Assembly (NCBI GenBank): GCA_947479535.1
Contig: CANJZQ010000005.1
Span: 1 to 64,000 of the forward strand
DNA from: Oligoflexales bacterium
GTDB lineage: Bacteria > Bdellovibrionota_B > Oligoflexia > Oligoflexales > RGVZ01
Length of the DNA: 64,000 bases
Direction of reading: 5' to 3'
Part shown: positions 1 to 12,457 of the stretch, piece after piece
How positions within the stretch are numbered: position 1 is the stretch's first letter
Layout of the letters: each line of letters begins with the position of its first letter
The notes under the pieces: generated by a model
Database searches by the model: none
What the model was told of the DNA's origin: nothing
What the model saw: only the letters and a program-made list of their open reading frames with translations
Translations under genes and position numbers: made by a program

Positions 1-83
1 ATCAATTTGCCGTGCAGTGACCTAGCATGCTGAGCAACCCAATCCGGGTTATGTGCTTTAATCATCCGTAAGGATTCGGAATC
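1..83. other. Left edge: no complete gene
   Basis: The first bases contain plus-strand stop codons in two frames (ending near 20 and 25). A preceding plus-strand gene could therefore finish here, but too little is visible to name it. An AAGGA-like ribosome binding site lies about ten bases before the ATG at 84. No convincing promoter was seen. Confidence 0.4.
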
Positions 84-773
84 ATGGATTTTCTTGCGCT
101 CCTCCCAAAAGCCCTGACTTGGTTTCTGGCGATGCTTTTTTCACTCTGCTTTCACGAAGCCGCTCATGCCTACAGCGCCAAAATATGTGGCGATAAAACG
201 GCCGAGCGCCTCGGACGCCTCACGTTGAACCCATTTGCCCACGCAGATATTTTGGGGACCATCGTCTTGCCGCTCGTGGGTCTTTTGGCCCAGCTTCCAG
301 TTCTGGGGTGGGCCAAGCCGGTGCCTGTGGACGAACGCAACTTTCGCCGTTGGCCAAGGGTTTCTCACGCCTTCGTCTCGGTGGCGGGCCCGCTCTCCAA
401 CCTCGTCATTTGCCTTTTGTGTGTGGCGGGTCTGACGCTCTATCAATTGTTCCTTACCAGCTCGATTCCAAAAGGGTCGTTTTTTTATCCCTTGATCGGA
501 CTGATGGAAGCGATGGTCTGGATCAACGCGATCCTTGCGGTCTTTAACATGATTCCATTGCCCCCCCTTGACGGAGCAGCGGTGCTACAGCTTATCCTGC
601 CAAAGGACATGGCAGACGCCTATGAACGCCTGGTCGCGCCAGTCGGTTTTTTTATTTTACTCGCGCTAATGATGAGCGGCGGTCTTAGCTGGGTTTCTCA
701 AGTCGCAAAGGCCTACGTTTTATTTTGTGGAACCTTGGTAGAACACGTCGCCAGGTTGGCTTTGGCCGGTTGA
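84..773 (+). CDS. Site-2 protease family (M50) membrane metalloprotease
   Basis: This 229-residue protein is almost entirely hydrophobic. It carries the M50 zinc motif HEAAH at residues 24-28 inside the first membrane segment, and the second conserved motif NMIPLPPLDG near 155-164, whose Asp163 is the expected third zinc ligand. No PDZ domain is present, so it belongs to the short YwhC/Rip3-like branch and not to RseP. Such enzymes cleave substrates within the membrane; the substrate cannot be told from sequence. An AAGGA-type site precedes the ATG. pyrG follows after about 30 bases on the same strand, so co-transcription is plausible. Family call strong, role unknown. Confidence 0.88.
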   Translation: MDFLALLPKALTWFLAMLFSLCFHEAAHAYSAKICGDKTAERLGRLTLNPFAHADILGTIVLPLVGLLAQLPVLGWAKPVPVDERNFRRWPRVSHAFVSVAGPLSNLVICLLCVAGLTLYQLFLTSSIPKGSFFYPLIGLMEAMVWINAILAVFNMIPLPPLDGAAVLQLILPKDMADAYERLVAPVGFFILLALMMSGGLSWVSQVAKAYVLFCGTLVEHVARLALAG

Positions 774-795
774 AGTAAACAGACCATTCAGATAG

Positions 796-3421
<2,626 letters not shown>

Positions 3422-3422
<1 letters not shown>

Positions 3423-4021
3423 TGAAGAATCGGACCAAACTGGTTCTAGTCCTTTCAGCCTTGGCGCTATCAACGGCGGCATTTCTGGCGCGTGAGCGGG
3501 ACAAGGCCCGCAATCGACCGGTCTACGATGCAAACCTCCGGGAGGCTCGCATCACCTTTGAGGATTTCACCGCCACGCGATATCTGTCAGGTTCGGTTAC
3601 CAGTGTGGCTCGGGCGAAATCAGGTTACTTGCTTGAACCAAACATGCTTGAACTTTTCGGTGACGTCAGCTTTCGGGCCCTGAAGGGGAACGGAAAGAAA
3701 CAGTATTGGGAGCAACTCTACTGCGAGACGGCGACCGCCTATTTCCGATCGAACAGCCTGGCGCAAATGATCACGTCGTCATCCATGGACCACATCGACT
3801 TGCGCGGCTTTGTTAAGCTTGAGACGAGAGATGTGACTTTAGAAACGGATTCGGCCGTTTACACGCAGGGCAACGGAATCCTTCAGTCTAGCTCGAAGAC
3901 CCAACTGAGTGGCCCCGGGCATTATGTGAAGGGTGAAGGTGGATTTTCCTTTGACCTGCGCAAGGAAGAACTGAACCTGTTTGGTCCAATCAGGGGTGGA
4001 GGCAGCTTTGAAATGCCGTAA
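3422..4021 (+). CDS. lptC: LptC-like LPS export bitopic protein
   Basis: LptC anchors the periplasmic LPS bridge to the LptB2FG transporter. This 199-residue protein begins with a short basic stretch and one hydrophobic segment (about residues 5-22), as expected for a bitopic inner-membrane protein. A beta-rich domain follows with alternating hydrophobic strands. Sequence similarity to LptC is weak by eye, as usual for this family, so the call leans on position: directly after kdsD (TGATG overlap) and before lptA and lptB. A TTG three bases upstream (3419) is an alternative start. Confidence 0.82.
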
Positions 4022-4670
4022 CTCAGCCGGTGCCTTGGTGCGCACCCTCTGGCTTTCACTATCAGTGTTGGCATTTGGCTCGGTGGTGACGCCCCCGGCC
4101 TCGGCGGATCTGGTGGAGGAGGTCGAGGATCTCGACCGGCAGCAGCGCCCCGAGCCGACGCCAACGGCCATTGATTTGCCGGCCGTGGCCCCAACCTCGC
4201 CCCAAGGGGCACCGCGGACACCAGCGCCCAAACCGCAAGCCCATGGAAAACGGCAAAAGCCAGCGAAACGCGCGCCAGTTCAGTTCGAAAGCAAGTCCCT
4301 GCAAGCCATGAAAGATCAAAGCCGGGTGATTTTAAAGGAGGACGTCCTGATCACCCAAGGGGATTTCCGGCTTCAAGCCGATGAGGCAACCATTTATTTT
4401 GATCAAAAAACCCGTGAGGCGATGAAGGTCATTGCAAGTGGGCGAGTCAAGGCGTTCAAATCAGACGTCGAGTTAAAACAGCGCGTGAAGGCCGAGTGCA
4501 ACGAAGCCGTATTCTACAATCAGGAACGGAAGATGGTCCTTCGGGGAAATGCCAAGCTCTGGCGCGGCGAGGATCTTGTCCGCGGTAAACAAATCACCTA
4601 TGAGCTCGATACGGGATGGATCAAAGCAGAGCGCGTTGAAGGCGTGGTTCAGCCTGGAGGAAAAAAATGA
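4008..4670 (+). CDS. lptA: LptA/OstA-like periplasmic LPS bridge protein
   Basis: LptA forms the beta-jellyroll bridge carrying LPS across the periplasm. After a signal peptide (about residues 1-33, ending ASA before DLVEE) and a Pro/Lys-rich linker, residues from about 85 on show the OstA repeat pattern: ALKEDVLITQGDFRLQADEA, a strand-rich middle, then MVLRGNAKLWRGEDLVRGKQ. I choose the TTG at 4008 because a GGAGG sits five bases upstream (3998-4002) and the peptide then starts MKCRNS. Upstream GTG 3996 and TTG 3981 are alternatives. The start lies inside the end of lptC; the stop overlaps lptB as ATGA. Confidence 0.88.
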   Translation: MKCRNSAGALVRTLWLSLSVLAFGSVVTPPASADLVEEVEDLDRQQRPEPTPTAIDLPAVAPTSPQGAPRTPAPKPQAHGKRQKPAKRAPVQFESKSLQAMKDQSRVILKEDVLITQGDFRLQADEATIYFDQKTREAMKVIASGRVKAFKSDVELKQRVKAECNEAVFYNQERKMVLRGNAKLWRGEDLVRGKQITYELDTGWIKAERVEGVVQPGGKK

Positions 4671-5422
4671 CACCCGTGTCTGAAAAATCATACAGCGGGC
4701 GATCCCGCCTTGAAGCCGATTCGATTTGTAAGTCCTTTAAAAACCGAAAGGTAGTGAAGTCGGTTTCGTTTGAGGTCTCTACGGGCGAAGTGGTGGGCCT
4801 TTTGGGACCCAACGGAGCCGGTAAAACAACCAGCTTTTACATGGTTGTGGGTTTACTTTTCCCGCAAGAGGGCAAGATTTTGCTCGATGGCGAAGACATC
4901 ACCCACGAGCCGATGCACATCAGGGCTCGCCGTGGGATCAGTTATCTCCCTCAAAATATGTCTATTTTCAGGCGCTTGACCGTGGAAGACAACCTTCTAT
5001 CAGTGATGGAAGTGTGTGGTATCGAGCGCCACAAGCGCCAGGCCCTTCTCGCGGACCTTTTGGAGAAGTTTCAGATTGGAGCGATTTCCAGCAGCAATGG
5101 TGCGGCACTCAGTGGTGGCGAGCGCCGGCGCGTGGAAATCGCCCGCGCCCTTATCATAAATCCGAAATTTCTTCTCCTCGACGAACCCTTCGCCGGGATC
5201 GATCCCGTGACCGTTCAAGAGATTCAAAAAATAATTTCACAACTCCGAAGCGACGGACTTGGTGTCTTGATTACGGACCACAACGTCCGGGAAACACTTG
5301 GAAGTTGCGATAGAGTTTACATTCTCACAGGTGGGCAAATCACGGCCCACGGCAAGCCCGAAGAGGTCGCCGCCCACCCGGAAGTTCGCGAAACCTACCT
5401 CGGAGAAAATTTTCGCCTTTGA
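4667..5422 (+). CDS. lptB: LPS export ABC transporter ATPase LptB
   Basis: LptB is the cytoplasmic ATPase that drives LPS extraction from the inner membrane with LptF/LptG. All ABC motifs are present: Walker A GPNGAGKT (about residues 46-53), the Q-loop in SYLPQNMSIFRRLTVEDNL, the signature LSGGERRRVE, Walker B LLLDEPFAGID and the H-loop ITDHNVRET. The LSGGERRR/FAGIDP combination is typical of LptB among ABC ATPases. GGAGG precedes the ATG, which overlaps the lptA stop. lptF and lptG are not in this window. The gap to rpoN is 113 bases. Confidence 0.97.
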   Translation: MTPVSEKSYSGRSRLEADSICKSFKNRKVVKSVSFEVSTGEVVGLLGPNGAGKTTSFYMVVGLLFPQEGKILLDGEDITHEPMHIRARRGISYLPQNMSIFRRLTVEDNLLSVMEVCGIERHKRQALLADLLEKFQIGAISSSNGAALSGGERRRVEIARALIINPKFLLLDEPFAGIDPVTVQEIQKIISQLRSDGLGVLITDHNVRETLGSCDRVYILTGGQITAHGKPEEVAAHPEVRETYLGENFRL

Positions 5423-5535
5423 GGCAATAAATTTTCCCTGCCCCCCGAAGTTGGAATTTTTCTTGCAGAGGGGCGACAATAGATCTGGAGCTTTCGCTCC
5501 CCGAGTCTCAACGTTTACAAAAAGGTTCCGCCCGC

Positions 5536-7020
5536 ATGGCTTTCGACTTGCGACCGAAACTTGGGTTCCGTCAGGACGTCCTGATGACCCCTCAGCTGCA
5601 ACAGGCGATCAAGCTGTTGCAACTTTCGCGCTTGGAATTGGAACAGTATGTAGAGACCCAGCTCGCTGAAAATCCAATTTTGGAAGAGTCGGCTGGTGAT
5701 GCTGAGTCCCCCGAAGAGGCGGTTCATGCCGAGCGTGAACGCGAACAAACAGAGCAGCAAGCCGTTGAACATCGGATGGAAGAGGCTCAAAACATCGTCG
5801 ACCGGGTGGGGAAAGACGCTCCCGAAACGGTCGATTGGGAATCCCTCGGAAATTCCGATGAGTACCAGTCGTCGGCCTCTGCAAGTTCGATCCGCCGCAC
5901 AAACAGCGGCGAAGATGATCAGCCTAACTATGAAAATGTGGTCAGCCGGGCAACGTCCCTCAACGAACACCTGATGGGTCAGGTTGGCGAGTTGGACTTC
6001 GACGAAAGCGAGAAAAAAATCGCGACCGTGATCATCGGTAATATCGATGATAAGGGCTACCTTAGGGTTTCTCCCGAAGAGATCTCGTCGCAAGAGGGTT
6101 TTGCCCTTGATGAGGTCGAGGGCATCTTGGATACCATTCAGCGCTTCGATCCCCCTGGGGTTGCGGGGCGTGACCTGCGCGAGTGCCTTTTGTTGCAGTT
6201 GCGGGCAGGGAAGTTAAAGAACGGAATTGTCGAGAAGATGGTCGAGTCCCATCTGCACCACCTCGAGACACGCAACTACGCAGTCATTGCAAAAGCCCTC
6301 AAAATCTCGGTGGAGAAAGTCGTAGAGAACGCGGCGATCATCGGTGATCTGGAGCCAATTCCGGGGCGTCCATTTGGCGCCGAATCGGCTCAATACATTG
6401 TGCCAGACGTTTATGTTTTCAAGCTCGGCGAAGAGTGGGTTGTGTCGTTGAATGAAGAAGGCCTTCCGCGCCTGAAGCTGAACAATTATTACAAAGGGCT
6501 GCTCAGCAAAAAAGAAGCCCAAGGCAGCGACAAGACCTACCTGCAAGACAAATACAAGGCTGCAATATGGCTGATCAAAAGCATACAACAGCGCCAGAAG
6601 ACCATTTTCCGCGTCGCGGAAAAGATTGTCGTCCGGCAAAAGGACTTTTTCGATCATGGCGTCGAACGGCTGAAGCCGATGGTGTTGCGCGACATCGCCG
6701 AAGACATCAGCATGCACGAGTCAACCGTTAGCCGGGTCACCACCAACAAGTACATCCACACCCCGCGTGGCATTTTTGAGCTGAAGTATTTCTTCAACAG
6801 CTCCGTGTCGAAGTCCGATGGGGATTCCGTCGCCAGCGAGTCGGTCAAACGCATGATTTCCGACCTGGTCAAGGTGGAGGACGTTAAACATCCCCTTTCA
6901 GACCAGAAGATTGTTGAGCTGCTCGAACAAAAAGGTATTCAGCTTGCCCGCCGGACCGTGGCAAAATACCGGGAGCAACTCAACATTCTGCCTTCCAGCA
7001 GGCGGAGAAAGCACTACTGA
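5536..7020 (+). CDS. rpoN: RNA polymerase sigma-54 factor
   Basis: Sigma-54 directs RNA polymerase to -24/-12 promoters that need AAA+ activators. The 494-residue protein has the Gln/Leu-rich activator-interacting region I (QDVLMTPQLQQAIKLLQLSR near residue 14) and an acidic region II. The core-binding region and the DNA-binding HTH (MHESTVSRVTTNKYIHTPRG) follow, then the RpoN box ARRTVAKYRE close to the C-terminus. Location after lptB is a widely conserved arrangement in proteobacteria. The usual companions hpf and ptsN are absent; rapZ follows two bases after the stop. Confidence 0.98.
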   Translation: MAFDLRPKLGFRQDVLMTPQLQQAIKLLQLSRLELEQYVETQLAENPILEESAGDAESPEEAVHAEREREQTEQQAVEHRMEEAQNIVDRVGKDAPETVDWESLGNSDEYQSSASASSIRRTNSGEDDQPNYENVVSRATSLNEHLMGQVGELDFDESEKKIATVIIGNIDDKGYLRVSPEEISSQEGFALDEVEGILDTIQRFDPPGVAGRDLRECLLLQLRAGKLKNGIVEKMVESHLHHLETRNYAVIAKALKISVEKVVENAAIIGDLEPIPGRPFGAESAQYIVPDVYVFKLGEEWVVSLNEEGLPRLKLNNYYKGLLSKKEAQGSDKTYLQDKYKAAIWLIKSIQQRQKTIFRVAEKIVVRQKDFFDHGVERLKPMVLRDIAEDISMHESTVSRVTTNKYIHTPRGIFELKYFFNSSVSKSDGDSVASESVKRMISDLVKVEDVKHPLSDQKIVELLEQKGIQLARRTVAKYREQLNILPSSRRRKHY

Positions 7021-7022
7021 TA

Positions 7023-7925
7023 ATGTCTGACGCCACGGCAACCGAACAACCCCTTCTGATTGTGGTCACCGGGTTGTCCGGAGCCGGGCTTTCAACGGCC
7101 ATTCGTGCCCTTCAAGACAGCGGTTTTTACTGCATAGACAACCTTCCCGTGGAACTTCTTGGACAAGCCATTGACCTGATCAAGTCAGGTTCTTATGCAT
7201 CCCGTGGGTTTGCTTTTGGAATGGACATCCGCGACCAAAAGTTTGCGGCGTCATTCCCCGCCATGAAGGAAAAGCTGGCCGAGAGGATCCGGATCGACAT
7301 GTTGTTTTTGACGGCCGACGAGAAAACCTTGTTGGCCAGATATGGTGCCACCAGGCGCAAGCATCCCCTCATGCTGCCGTCCGGGGGCAGCTTGTTGGAG
7401 GCGATCCGCCGGGAGAACCAGATGCTGGCTCCCATGGAACGTGCGGCTGATGTAGCTTTTGACACTTCCACCTGGTCTCCCCAGACGTTGATGGCCGCCA
7501 TTGAGGCCCGCTACCATACGGAACTTGAGCCGCGCAAACTCCACGTCACAATCTCAAGTTTTGGCTTTAAACACGGCCAACTCCGCCCTGCGGACATGAT
7601 TTTTGATGCGAGATTTCTTCCAAACCCTTACTTCGACCTTAAGCTGCGCGAGCGCTCTGGTTTGGACCCGGAAGTTAAAAAGACAATCCTCCAAGACCCA
7701 TTGGGACGCGAATTCTTCAATCGTCTCGAGGATATGTGCAGGTTTCTCCTGCCCCAATTCTTTGCCGACGGAAAGCATTACCTGCGCATCGGAATCGGCT
7801 GCACCGGGGGCTATCACCGCAGCGTCTGCCTGGCCGAAGCCCTCGGGGAAGCCCTCAAGCGTAAAAAACAGGCAAATATCGAAATTGCTGTTGAGCACCG
7901 CGACCTGTTAACATTGCGCTCCTGA
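7023..7925 (+). CDS. rapZ: RapZ/YvcJ-family nucleotide-binding protein
   Basis: RapZ-family proteins bind nucleotides; in E. coli RapZ adapts RNase E to the GlmZ RNA to control glucosamine-6-phosphate synthesis. The 300-residue protein has the family segments FYCIDNLPVELL, RRKHPL, SFGFKHGQLRPADMIFDARF and the C-terminal GCTGGYHRSVCLAEAL. Unusually the Walker A motif reads GLSGAGLSTA: the invariant lysine is Leu23 (codon CTT at 7089-7091). ATP or GTP hydrolysis is therefore doubtful, while the C-terminal RNA-binding domain looks intact. Translationally coupled distance to rpoN (two bases) suggests one operon. Confidence 0.93.
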   Translation: MSDATATEQPLLIVVTGLSGAGLSTAIRALQDSGFYCIDNLPVELLGQAIDLIKSGSYASRGFAFGMDIRDQKFAASFPAMKEKLAERIRIDMLFLTADEKTLLARYGATRRKHPLMLPSGGSLLEAIRRENQMLAPMERAADVAFDTSTWSPQTLMAAIEARYHTELEPRKLHVTISSFGFKHGQLRPADMIFDARFLPNPYFDLKLRERSGLDPEVKKTILQDPLGREFFNRLEDMCRFLLPQFFADGKHYLRIGIGCTGGYHRSVCLAEALGEALKRKKQANIEIAVEHRDLLTLRS

Positions 7926-7982
7926 GGCGGTCACTTTTTTAAATCCGCCCGGCGAATTTTCCAGCGCGAGCGGAGACCCTTC

Positions 7983-10925
7983 ATGACAGCATCCAGCCGT
8001 TTTGATTTCAAACAGGCGTTGATTGCAGACGACAACTTTTCTTCGCGCCACCTTGGGCCGTCACCGGCGGAAGAAAAAGAAATGCTTGCGGCGATCGGTT
8101 TTGAATCTTTGGCGCAGCTGAGTGATGCAGCCGTCCCGCAATCCATCAAGCTGACTCGTCCGCTTCAGATTGATCGCCGACGTTCAGAAGTTGAGGCGCT
8201 GGAAGAGCTTCGTGAACTGTCTTCGGCCAACAAGGTGCTCCGGCCGTTTATCGGGATGGGCTACTACGGCACGGTGACGCCACCAGTCATTCAGCGCAAC
8301 ATCCTTGAGAATCCGGGCTGGTACACCCAGTACACCCCCTATCAGGCCGAGATCGCTCAAGGGCGTCTGGAAGCCCTGCTCAACTTTCAGACCATGGTGT
8401 CTGATCTGACGGGACTGCCGGTGGCCAACGCGTCGTTGCTCGACGAGGGGACGGCGGCTGGTGAGGCCGTAACGATGGCCTACGGGCTGCGCTCCAACGA
8501 TCAAGCTCGCGTGGCCTTTGTTTCAAAAAATTGTCACCCGCAAACCATCGAACTGATCAAGACGCGGTCGGAACCTTTGGGGATCGATGTTGTCGTTGGT
8601 GATGAGGCCACCGCAAAAATTGATGAAAATGTATTCACCGTCATCCTTCAGTATCCAGCCACAAATGGATCGATCGGCCAGCCCGAGGCCATCATTAAAT
8701 CCGCAAAGGCCGCCGGCGCCATCGCGATTGTTGCGACCGACCTTCTCGCCCTGACCATCTTGAAATCCGCGGGAGACATGGGGGCAGACATCGCCATTGG
8801 AAGTGCCCAGAGATTCGGTGTGCCGTTTGGCTACGGCGGACCTCACGCGGGGTTCATTTCCACTGTCGACGCATACAAGAGAAAACTGCCCGGACGCCTG
8901 GTCGGAGTTTCAAAGGACCGGGAAGGCCGCAGTGCGATTCGCCTTGCCCTGCAAACCCGCGAGCAACACATCAGACGCGAGAAGGCCACCAGCAACATTT
9001 GTACGGCGCAGGTTTTACTGGCCGTCATGGCCAGCATGTATGCGGTCTATCACGGCCCACAGGGCTTGCGCCGCATTGCAAACCGCCTTCATGGTTGGAC
9101 CCAGGTCCTTGCCGGGGCTTTGAAACTCGGTGGATTTCAACTCCAATCCGAGTCCTACTTTGACACCCTCACAGTTTCTAACACCAAGGCTTCTGGGATT
9201 ATTCGAGCCGCGCTTGAAGCCGGGATCAACCTGCGCTCCTTCTGGAGTGGCGAAACAAATCTCGTGGGTGTTTCGCTGGATGAAACCGTTACAGAACATG
9301 ACGTTATTGCAATTGTTGCCGCATTTCTTTCTGGTGCAGGTTCAGATGCCGAAAGAAGTTCAGCGTCAACCAGAGCGGTTGATCTGGTGAATCAGGCAAA
9401 GGAGGGTGCGGCGAAAAAAAGCGCATTCGCAGTTCCTCATGGTATGACACGCGCCGAAGGGTCGTATCTTACCCATCCGGTTTTTTCGAGCCATCACTCA
9501 GAAACAGACATGCTTCGCTATATTCGCAGCCTTGAGGCAAAGGATTTATCCCTCACCCACTCGATGATCCCTCTTGGCTCTTGCACGATGAAACTTAATG
9601 CGACGTCGGAATTGATGCCGGTCACGTGGCCAGCATTTAACGCGCTTCATCCCTTTGCCCCACTGGATCAAGCCAAGGGTTATTCGAAATTGTTTCATGA
9701 TCTAGAGTTCTGGCTTTCTGAGATCACTGGATTTGATTCGATATCACTTCAACCAAACTCAGGCTCTCAAGGAGAGTACGCCGGACTTCTGGTCATTCGG
9801 GCCTGGCACCGGTCTAGAGGCGATACGCACCGCGATGTGTGCATCATTCCCCAATCGGCCCACGGTACAAATCCAGCGAGTGCCGTGCTGGCGGGGATGA
9901 AAGTGGTTGTTGTCGGTTGTGACAAGCAGGGCAACGTCGACCTCGGCGATTTGCGGGCGAAAGCCGCGGAACACAGTAAAAATCTTGCGGCTCTGATGGT
10001 GACTTATCCGTCCACCCACGGTGTTTTCGAAGAACACATCAAAACCATTTGTGCTGTGATCCATGAACACGGGGGGCAAGTATACATGGACGGTGCCAAC
10101 ATGAATGCCCAAGTCGGGCTTTGCCGGCCCGGAGACTTCGGGCCCGATGTTTGCCACCTGAACTTGCACAAAACTTTTTGCATTCCCCACGGCGGCGGCG
10201 GTCCAGGCATGGGTCCTATCGGAGTCCGAAAACACCTCGCAGCATTCTTGCCGGGGCATCCGGTTGTGCCAATGGGCGGAGCCCAAGCCATCGGACCAGT
10301 TTCGGCAGCACCGTGGGGCAGTGCCAGTATCCTGACCATCTCGTGGATGTATATCCGGATGATGGGTGCAGAGGGGCTTACGCGGGCAACTCAGACAGCG
10401 ATTCTCAACGCCAATTACATGGCAAGGCGTTTGGCTCCGCACTATCCCATCCTCTATCAGGGCAAGCACGATCTCGTGGCACACGAGTGCATCATTGACC
10501 TGCGGGACCTCAAGGCAAAAGCCAACATTGAAGTCGAAGATGTTGCCAAGCGATTGATTGATTATGGCTTCCACGCGCCGACGGTCTCTTGGCCGGTGGC
10601 AGGAACCTTGATGATTGAACCGACGGAGAGCGAGTCAAAAGAAGAACTCGACCGGTTCTGTGATGCCATGATTTCAATTCGTAAAGAGGTCGCGGAAATT
10701 GAGGCGGGACAAGCAGACCGGACGAGCAATGTCGTAAAGAATTCGCCACACACCGCTCAACTGGTGGCTGGCGATCATTGGCCGTATCCATATTCGAGAG
10801 AGAAGGCGGTTTATCCAAGTCCTGCAACCCGTGCCAGAAAGTTCTGGCCAGCGGTCGCACGAGTGGACAACGCGCTTGGCGACAGGAACTTGGTGTGTTC
10901 CTGTCCACCAGTCAGCGACTATTGA
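7983..10925 (+). CDS. gcvP: Glycine dehydrogenase (decarboxylating), P-protein
   Basis: The P-protein of the glycine cleavage system decarboxylates glycine with PLP and passes the aminomethyl group to the lipoyl arm of GcvH. This is the single-chain 980-residue form, with N-terminal half ([15 protein letters not shown], then [15 protein letters not shown]) and C-terminal half. The PLP lysine lies in [18 protein letters not shown]. The C-terminus [15 protein letters not shown] matches the family ending. It converges on gcvH with only eight bases between stop codons, so it is not in one operon with gcvT and gcvH, which lie on the other strand. Confidence 0.98.
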   Translation: MTASSRFDFKQALIADDNFSSRHLGPSPAEEKEMLAAIGFESLAQLSDAAVPQSIKLTRPLQIDRRRSEVEALEELRELSSANKVLRPFIGMGYYGTVTPPVIQRNILENPGWYTQYTPYQAEIAQGRLEALLNFQTMVSDLTGLPVANASLLDEGTAAGEAVTMAYGLRSNDQARVAFVSKNCHPQTIELIKTRSEPLGIDVVVGDEATAKIDENVFTVILQYPATNGSIGQPEAIIKSAKAAGAIAIVATDLLALTILKSAGDMGADIAIGSAQRFGVPFGYGGPHAGFISTVDAYKRKLPGRLVGVSKDREGRSAIRLALQTREQHIRREKATSNICTAQVLLAVMASMYAVYHGPQGLRRIANRLHGWTQVLAGALKLGGFQLQSESYFDTLTVSNTKASGIIRAALEAGINLRSFWSGETNLVGVSLDETVTEHDVIAIVAAFLSGAGSDAERSSASTRAVDLVNQAKEGAAKKSAFAVPHGMTRAEGSYLTHPVFSSHHSETDMLRYIRSLEAKDLSLTHSMIPLGSCTMKLNATSELMPVTWPAFNALHPFAPLDQAKGYSKLFHDLEFWLSEITGFDSISLQPNSGSQGEYAGLLVIRAWHRSRGDTHRDVCIIPQSAHGTNPASAVLAGMKVVVVGCDKQGNVDLGDLRAKAAEHSKNLAALMVTYPSTHGVFEEHIKTICAVIHEHGGQVYMDGANMNAQVGLCRPGDFGPDVCHLNLHKTFCIPHGGGGPGMGPIGVRKHLAAFLPGHPVVPMGGAQAIGPVSAAPWGSASILTISWMYIRMMGAEGLTRATQTAILNANYMARRLAPHYPILYQGKHDLVAHECIIDLRDLKAKANIEVEDVAKRLIDYGFHAPTVSWPVAGTLMIEPTESESKEELDRFCDAMISIRKEVAEIEAGQADRTSNVVKNSPHTAQLVAGDHWPYPYSREKAVYPSPATRARKFWPAVARVDNALGDRNLVCSCPPVSDY

Positions 10926-10933
10926 TAGAAATT

Positions 10934-11305
10934 TCAGTGCTCAGCGATAAAGGCTTCATAGTCCTTGGCGGACATGAGGCCTGGGGCATCGCCAGACGCC
11001 GCGATCTGAATCAGCCAGCCATTTTTGTAGGGATCATTCTGCAGTGACTCCGGGCTTTTCAAGACAGCCTGATTCACGGCAGTGATTTTTCCGGAGACTG
11101 GCATATAGAGGTCGGACACGGTTTTGGTGGATTCAATGGTCCCGAACGAAGCGCCCTGCTTCAAATCCTTGCCAACTTCAGGAAGTTCAATGTGCACAAT
11201 GTCACCGAGTTGCTCGATGGCATATGCCGTCACGCCGATTTTTGAGTCGGAGGAGGAGACCCACTCGTGATCCTTGGTGTATTTAAGTTCGTTTGGAAAA
11301 TTCAA
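10934..11305 (-). CDS. gcvH: Glycine cleavage system H protein
   Basis: GcvH shuttles the aminomethyl group between GcvP, GcvT and the lipoamide dehydrogenase. The 123-residue length is normal. The lipoylated lysine sits in the segment GTIESTKTVSDLYMPVSG, roughly residue 63, and the N-terminal KYTKDHEWV is the usual H-protein opening. It follows gcvT by 14 bases on the minus strand, so both are co-transcribed. Its 3' end faces gcvP. Confidence 0.98.
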   Translation of the reverse strand: MNFPNELKYTKDHEWVSSSDSKIGVTAYAIEQLGDIVHIELPEVGKDLKQGASFGTIESTKTVSDLYMPVSGKITAVNQAVLKSPESLQNDPYKNGWLIQIAASGDAPGLMSAKDYEAFIAEH

Positions 11306-11319
11306 TGTAGGGTCCCCCG

Positions 11320-12444
11320 TTACTTGGTTTTGGCAGAATATAAAGGCCTTTTCACAACCGTGGCAAGTTTTCTCTTGCCGCGAATATCGACTTCGAGTTC
11401 ATCGTTTTCAACCACGCCCGCAGAAACCATGGCCATCCCACCCGCACCACCAACGGTCGGCAAAACGGAGCCACTGGTCACAAACCCAGCGGGTTCTCCT
11501 CTCCAATAGACGGTCATTCCATGGCGCGGAATGCCATCGTCTTTCATTTTGAGGGCAACAATTTTTTGTTTTATCCCGCTGGCCTTTTGACGGACCAAGG
11601 CATCTTTACCAATGAAGGCTGGTTTCGTCAGTTTCACGGCCCAGGCCACGCCGGCCTCGAGTGGTGTTGTCTCGTCGTTCATGTCATTGCCATAAAGCAG
11701 GTAGCACGCCTCAAGGCGCAAAGTATCCCTGGCGCCTAAACCAACCGGTACGATCCCGGTTTTGGGAGCCGTAGCAAGCAGGGCAAGCCAAAGCTTTTCG
11801 GCGTGATCCACGGGCAGGTAAATTTCATAGCCATGCTCACCCGTATAGCCGGTGCGCGCCACAAGGCATGGGCGGCCAGCGACATTCACTTTTGCGATAT
11901 TGGTATAGGGCAAGGCTTCGATGATTCCCCGGTCGGAGGGCTCGACGACGGCCATCATGGCGTCGAGGCTCGTGGGGCCTTGCACGGCAAGTTGCGCCCA
12001 CTGGTCGGACTCATTCGTTGCGCGAACATCAAAGTCCGTGGCGTGGGTTGAAATCCACTGAAAATCCTTCGTCCGGTTTGCGGCATTCATGCAGATGAAA
12101 AATTCCTCGGCACCAAGCCGGTAGACGATCAAGTCGTCAATCATTCCGCCTGACTCGTTTAGAAGCGCACTGTACTGGCCTTGGCCCGGCTTCAGTTTTG
12201 CTGCATCGTTCATGGTGATGTGTTGGACGAAGGCCTCCGCCTGTGGCCCTTTGATCGTGACCTCTCCCATGTGACTGACATCAAAGATCCCACATTTTTC
12301 CCGGACGGCTTTGTGCTCGGTTAGAACGCTCGTGTAGCTGACGGGCATGAGCCAACCACCAAATTCGATTACCTTGGCCCCACACGCCTTGTGCTGGTTG
12401 TAAAGAGCCGTCTTCATAAATGTAGAGTTGGAGGTGGTCATCAT
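11320..12444 (-). CDS. gcvT: Glycine cleavage system aminomethyltransferase
   Basis: GcvT transfers the methylene group to tetrahydrofolate and releases ammonia. The 374-residue protein shows the family hallmarks IFDVSHMGE near residue 57, the folate-site region DDLIVYRLG, ARTGYTGEHGYEIY and LEAGVAWAVKL, with the C-terminal GFVTSGSVLPTVGG barrel. The first two codons are both ATG and another ATG lies at 12417. The longer start is preceded by a weak GGAAA. It sits 13 bases after the yyaL-like gene and 14 before gcvH, so the three form a minus-strand operon. Confidence 0.97.
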   Translation of the reverse strand: MMTTSNSTFMKTALYNQHKACGAKVIEFGGWLMPVSYTSVLTEHKAVREKCGIFDVSHMGEVTIKGPQAEAFVQHITMNDAAKLKPGQGQYSALLNESGGMIDDLIVYRLGAEEFFICMNAANRTKDFQWISTHATDFDVRATNESDQWAQLAVQGPTSLDAMMAVVEPSDRGIIEALPYTNIAKVNVAGRPCLVARTGYTGEHGYEIYLPVDHAEKLWLALLATAPKTGIVPVGLGARDTLRLEACYLLYGNDMNDETTPLEAGVAWAVKLTKPAFIGKDALVRQKASGIKQKIVALKMKDDGIPRHGMTVYWRGEPAGFVTSGSVLPTVGGAGGMAMVSAGVVENDELEVDIRGKRKLATVVKRPLYSAKTK

Positions 12445-12457
12445 ATTTCCAAGTGTC

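Noticed and set aside
9759..10574. A 271-codon minus-strand frame inside gcvP
   Set aside because: His/Cys-rich shadow of the gcvP coding strand, without a ribosome binding site.
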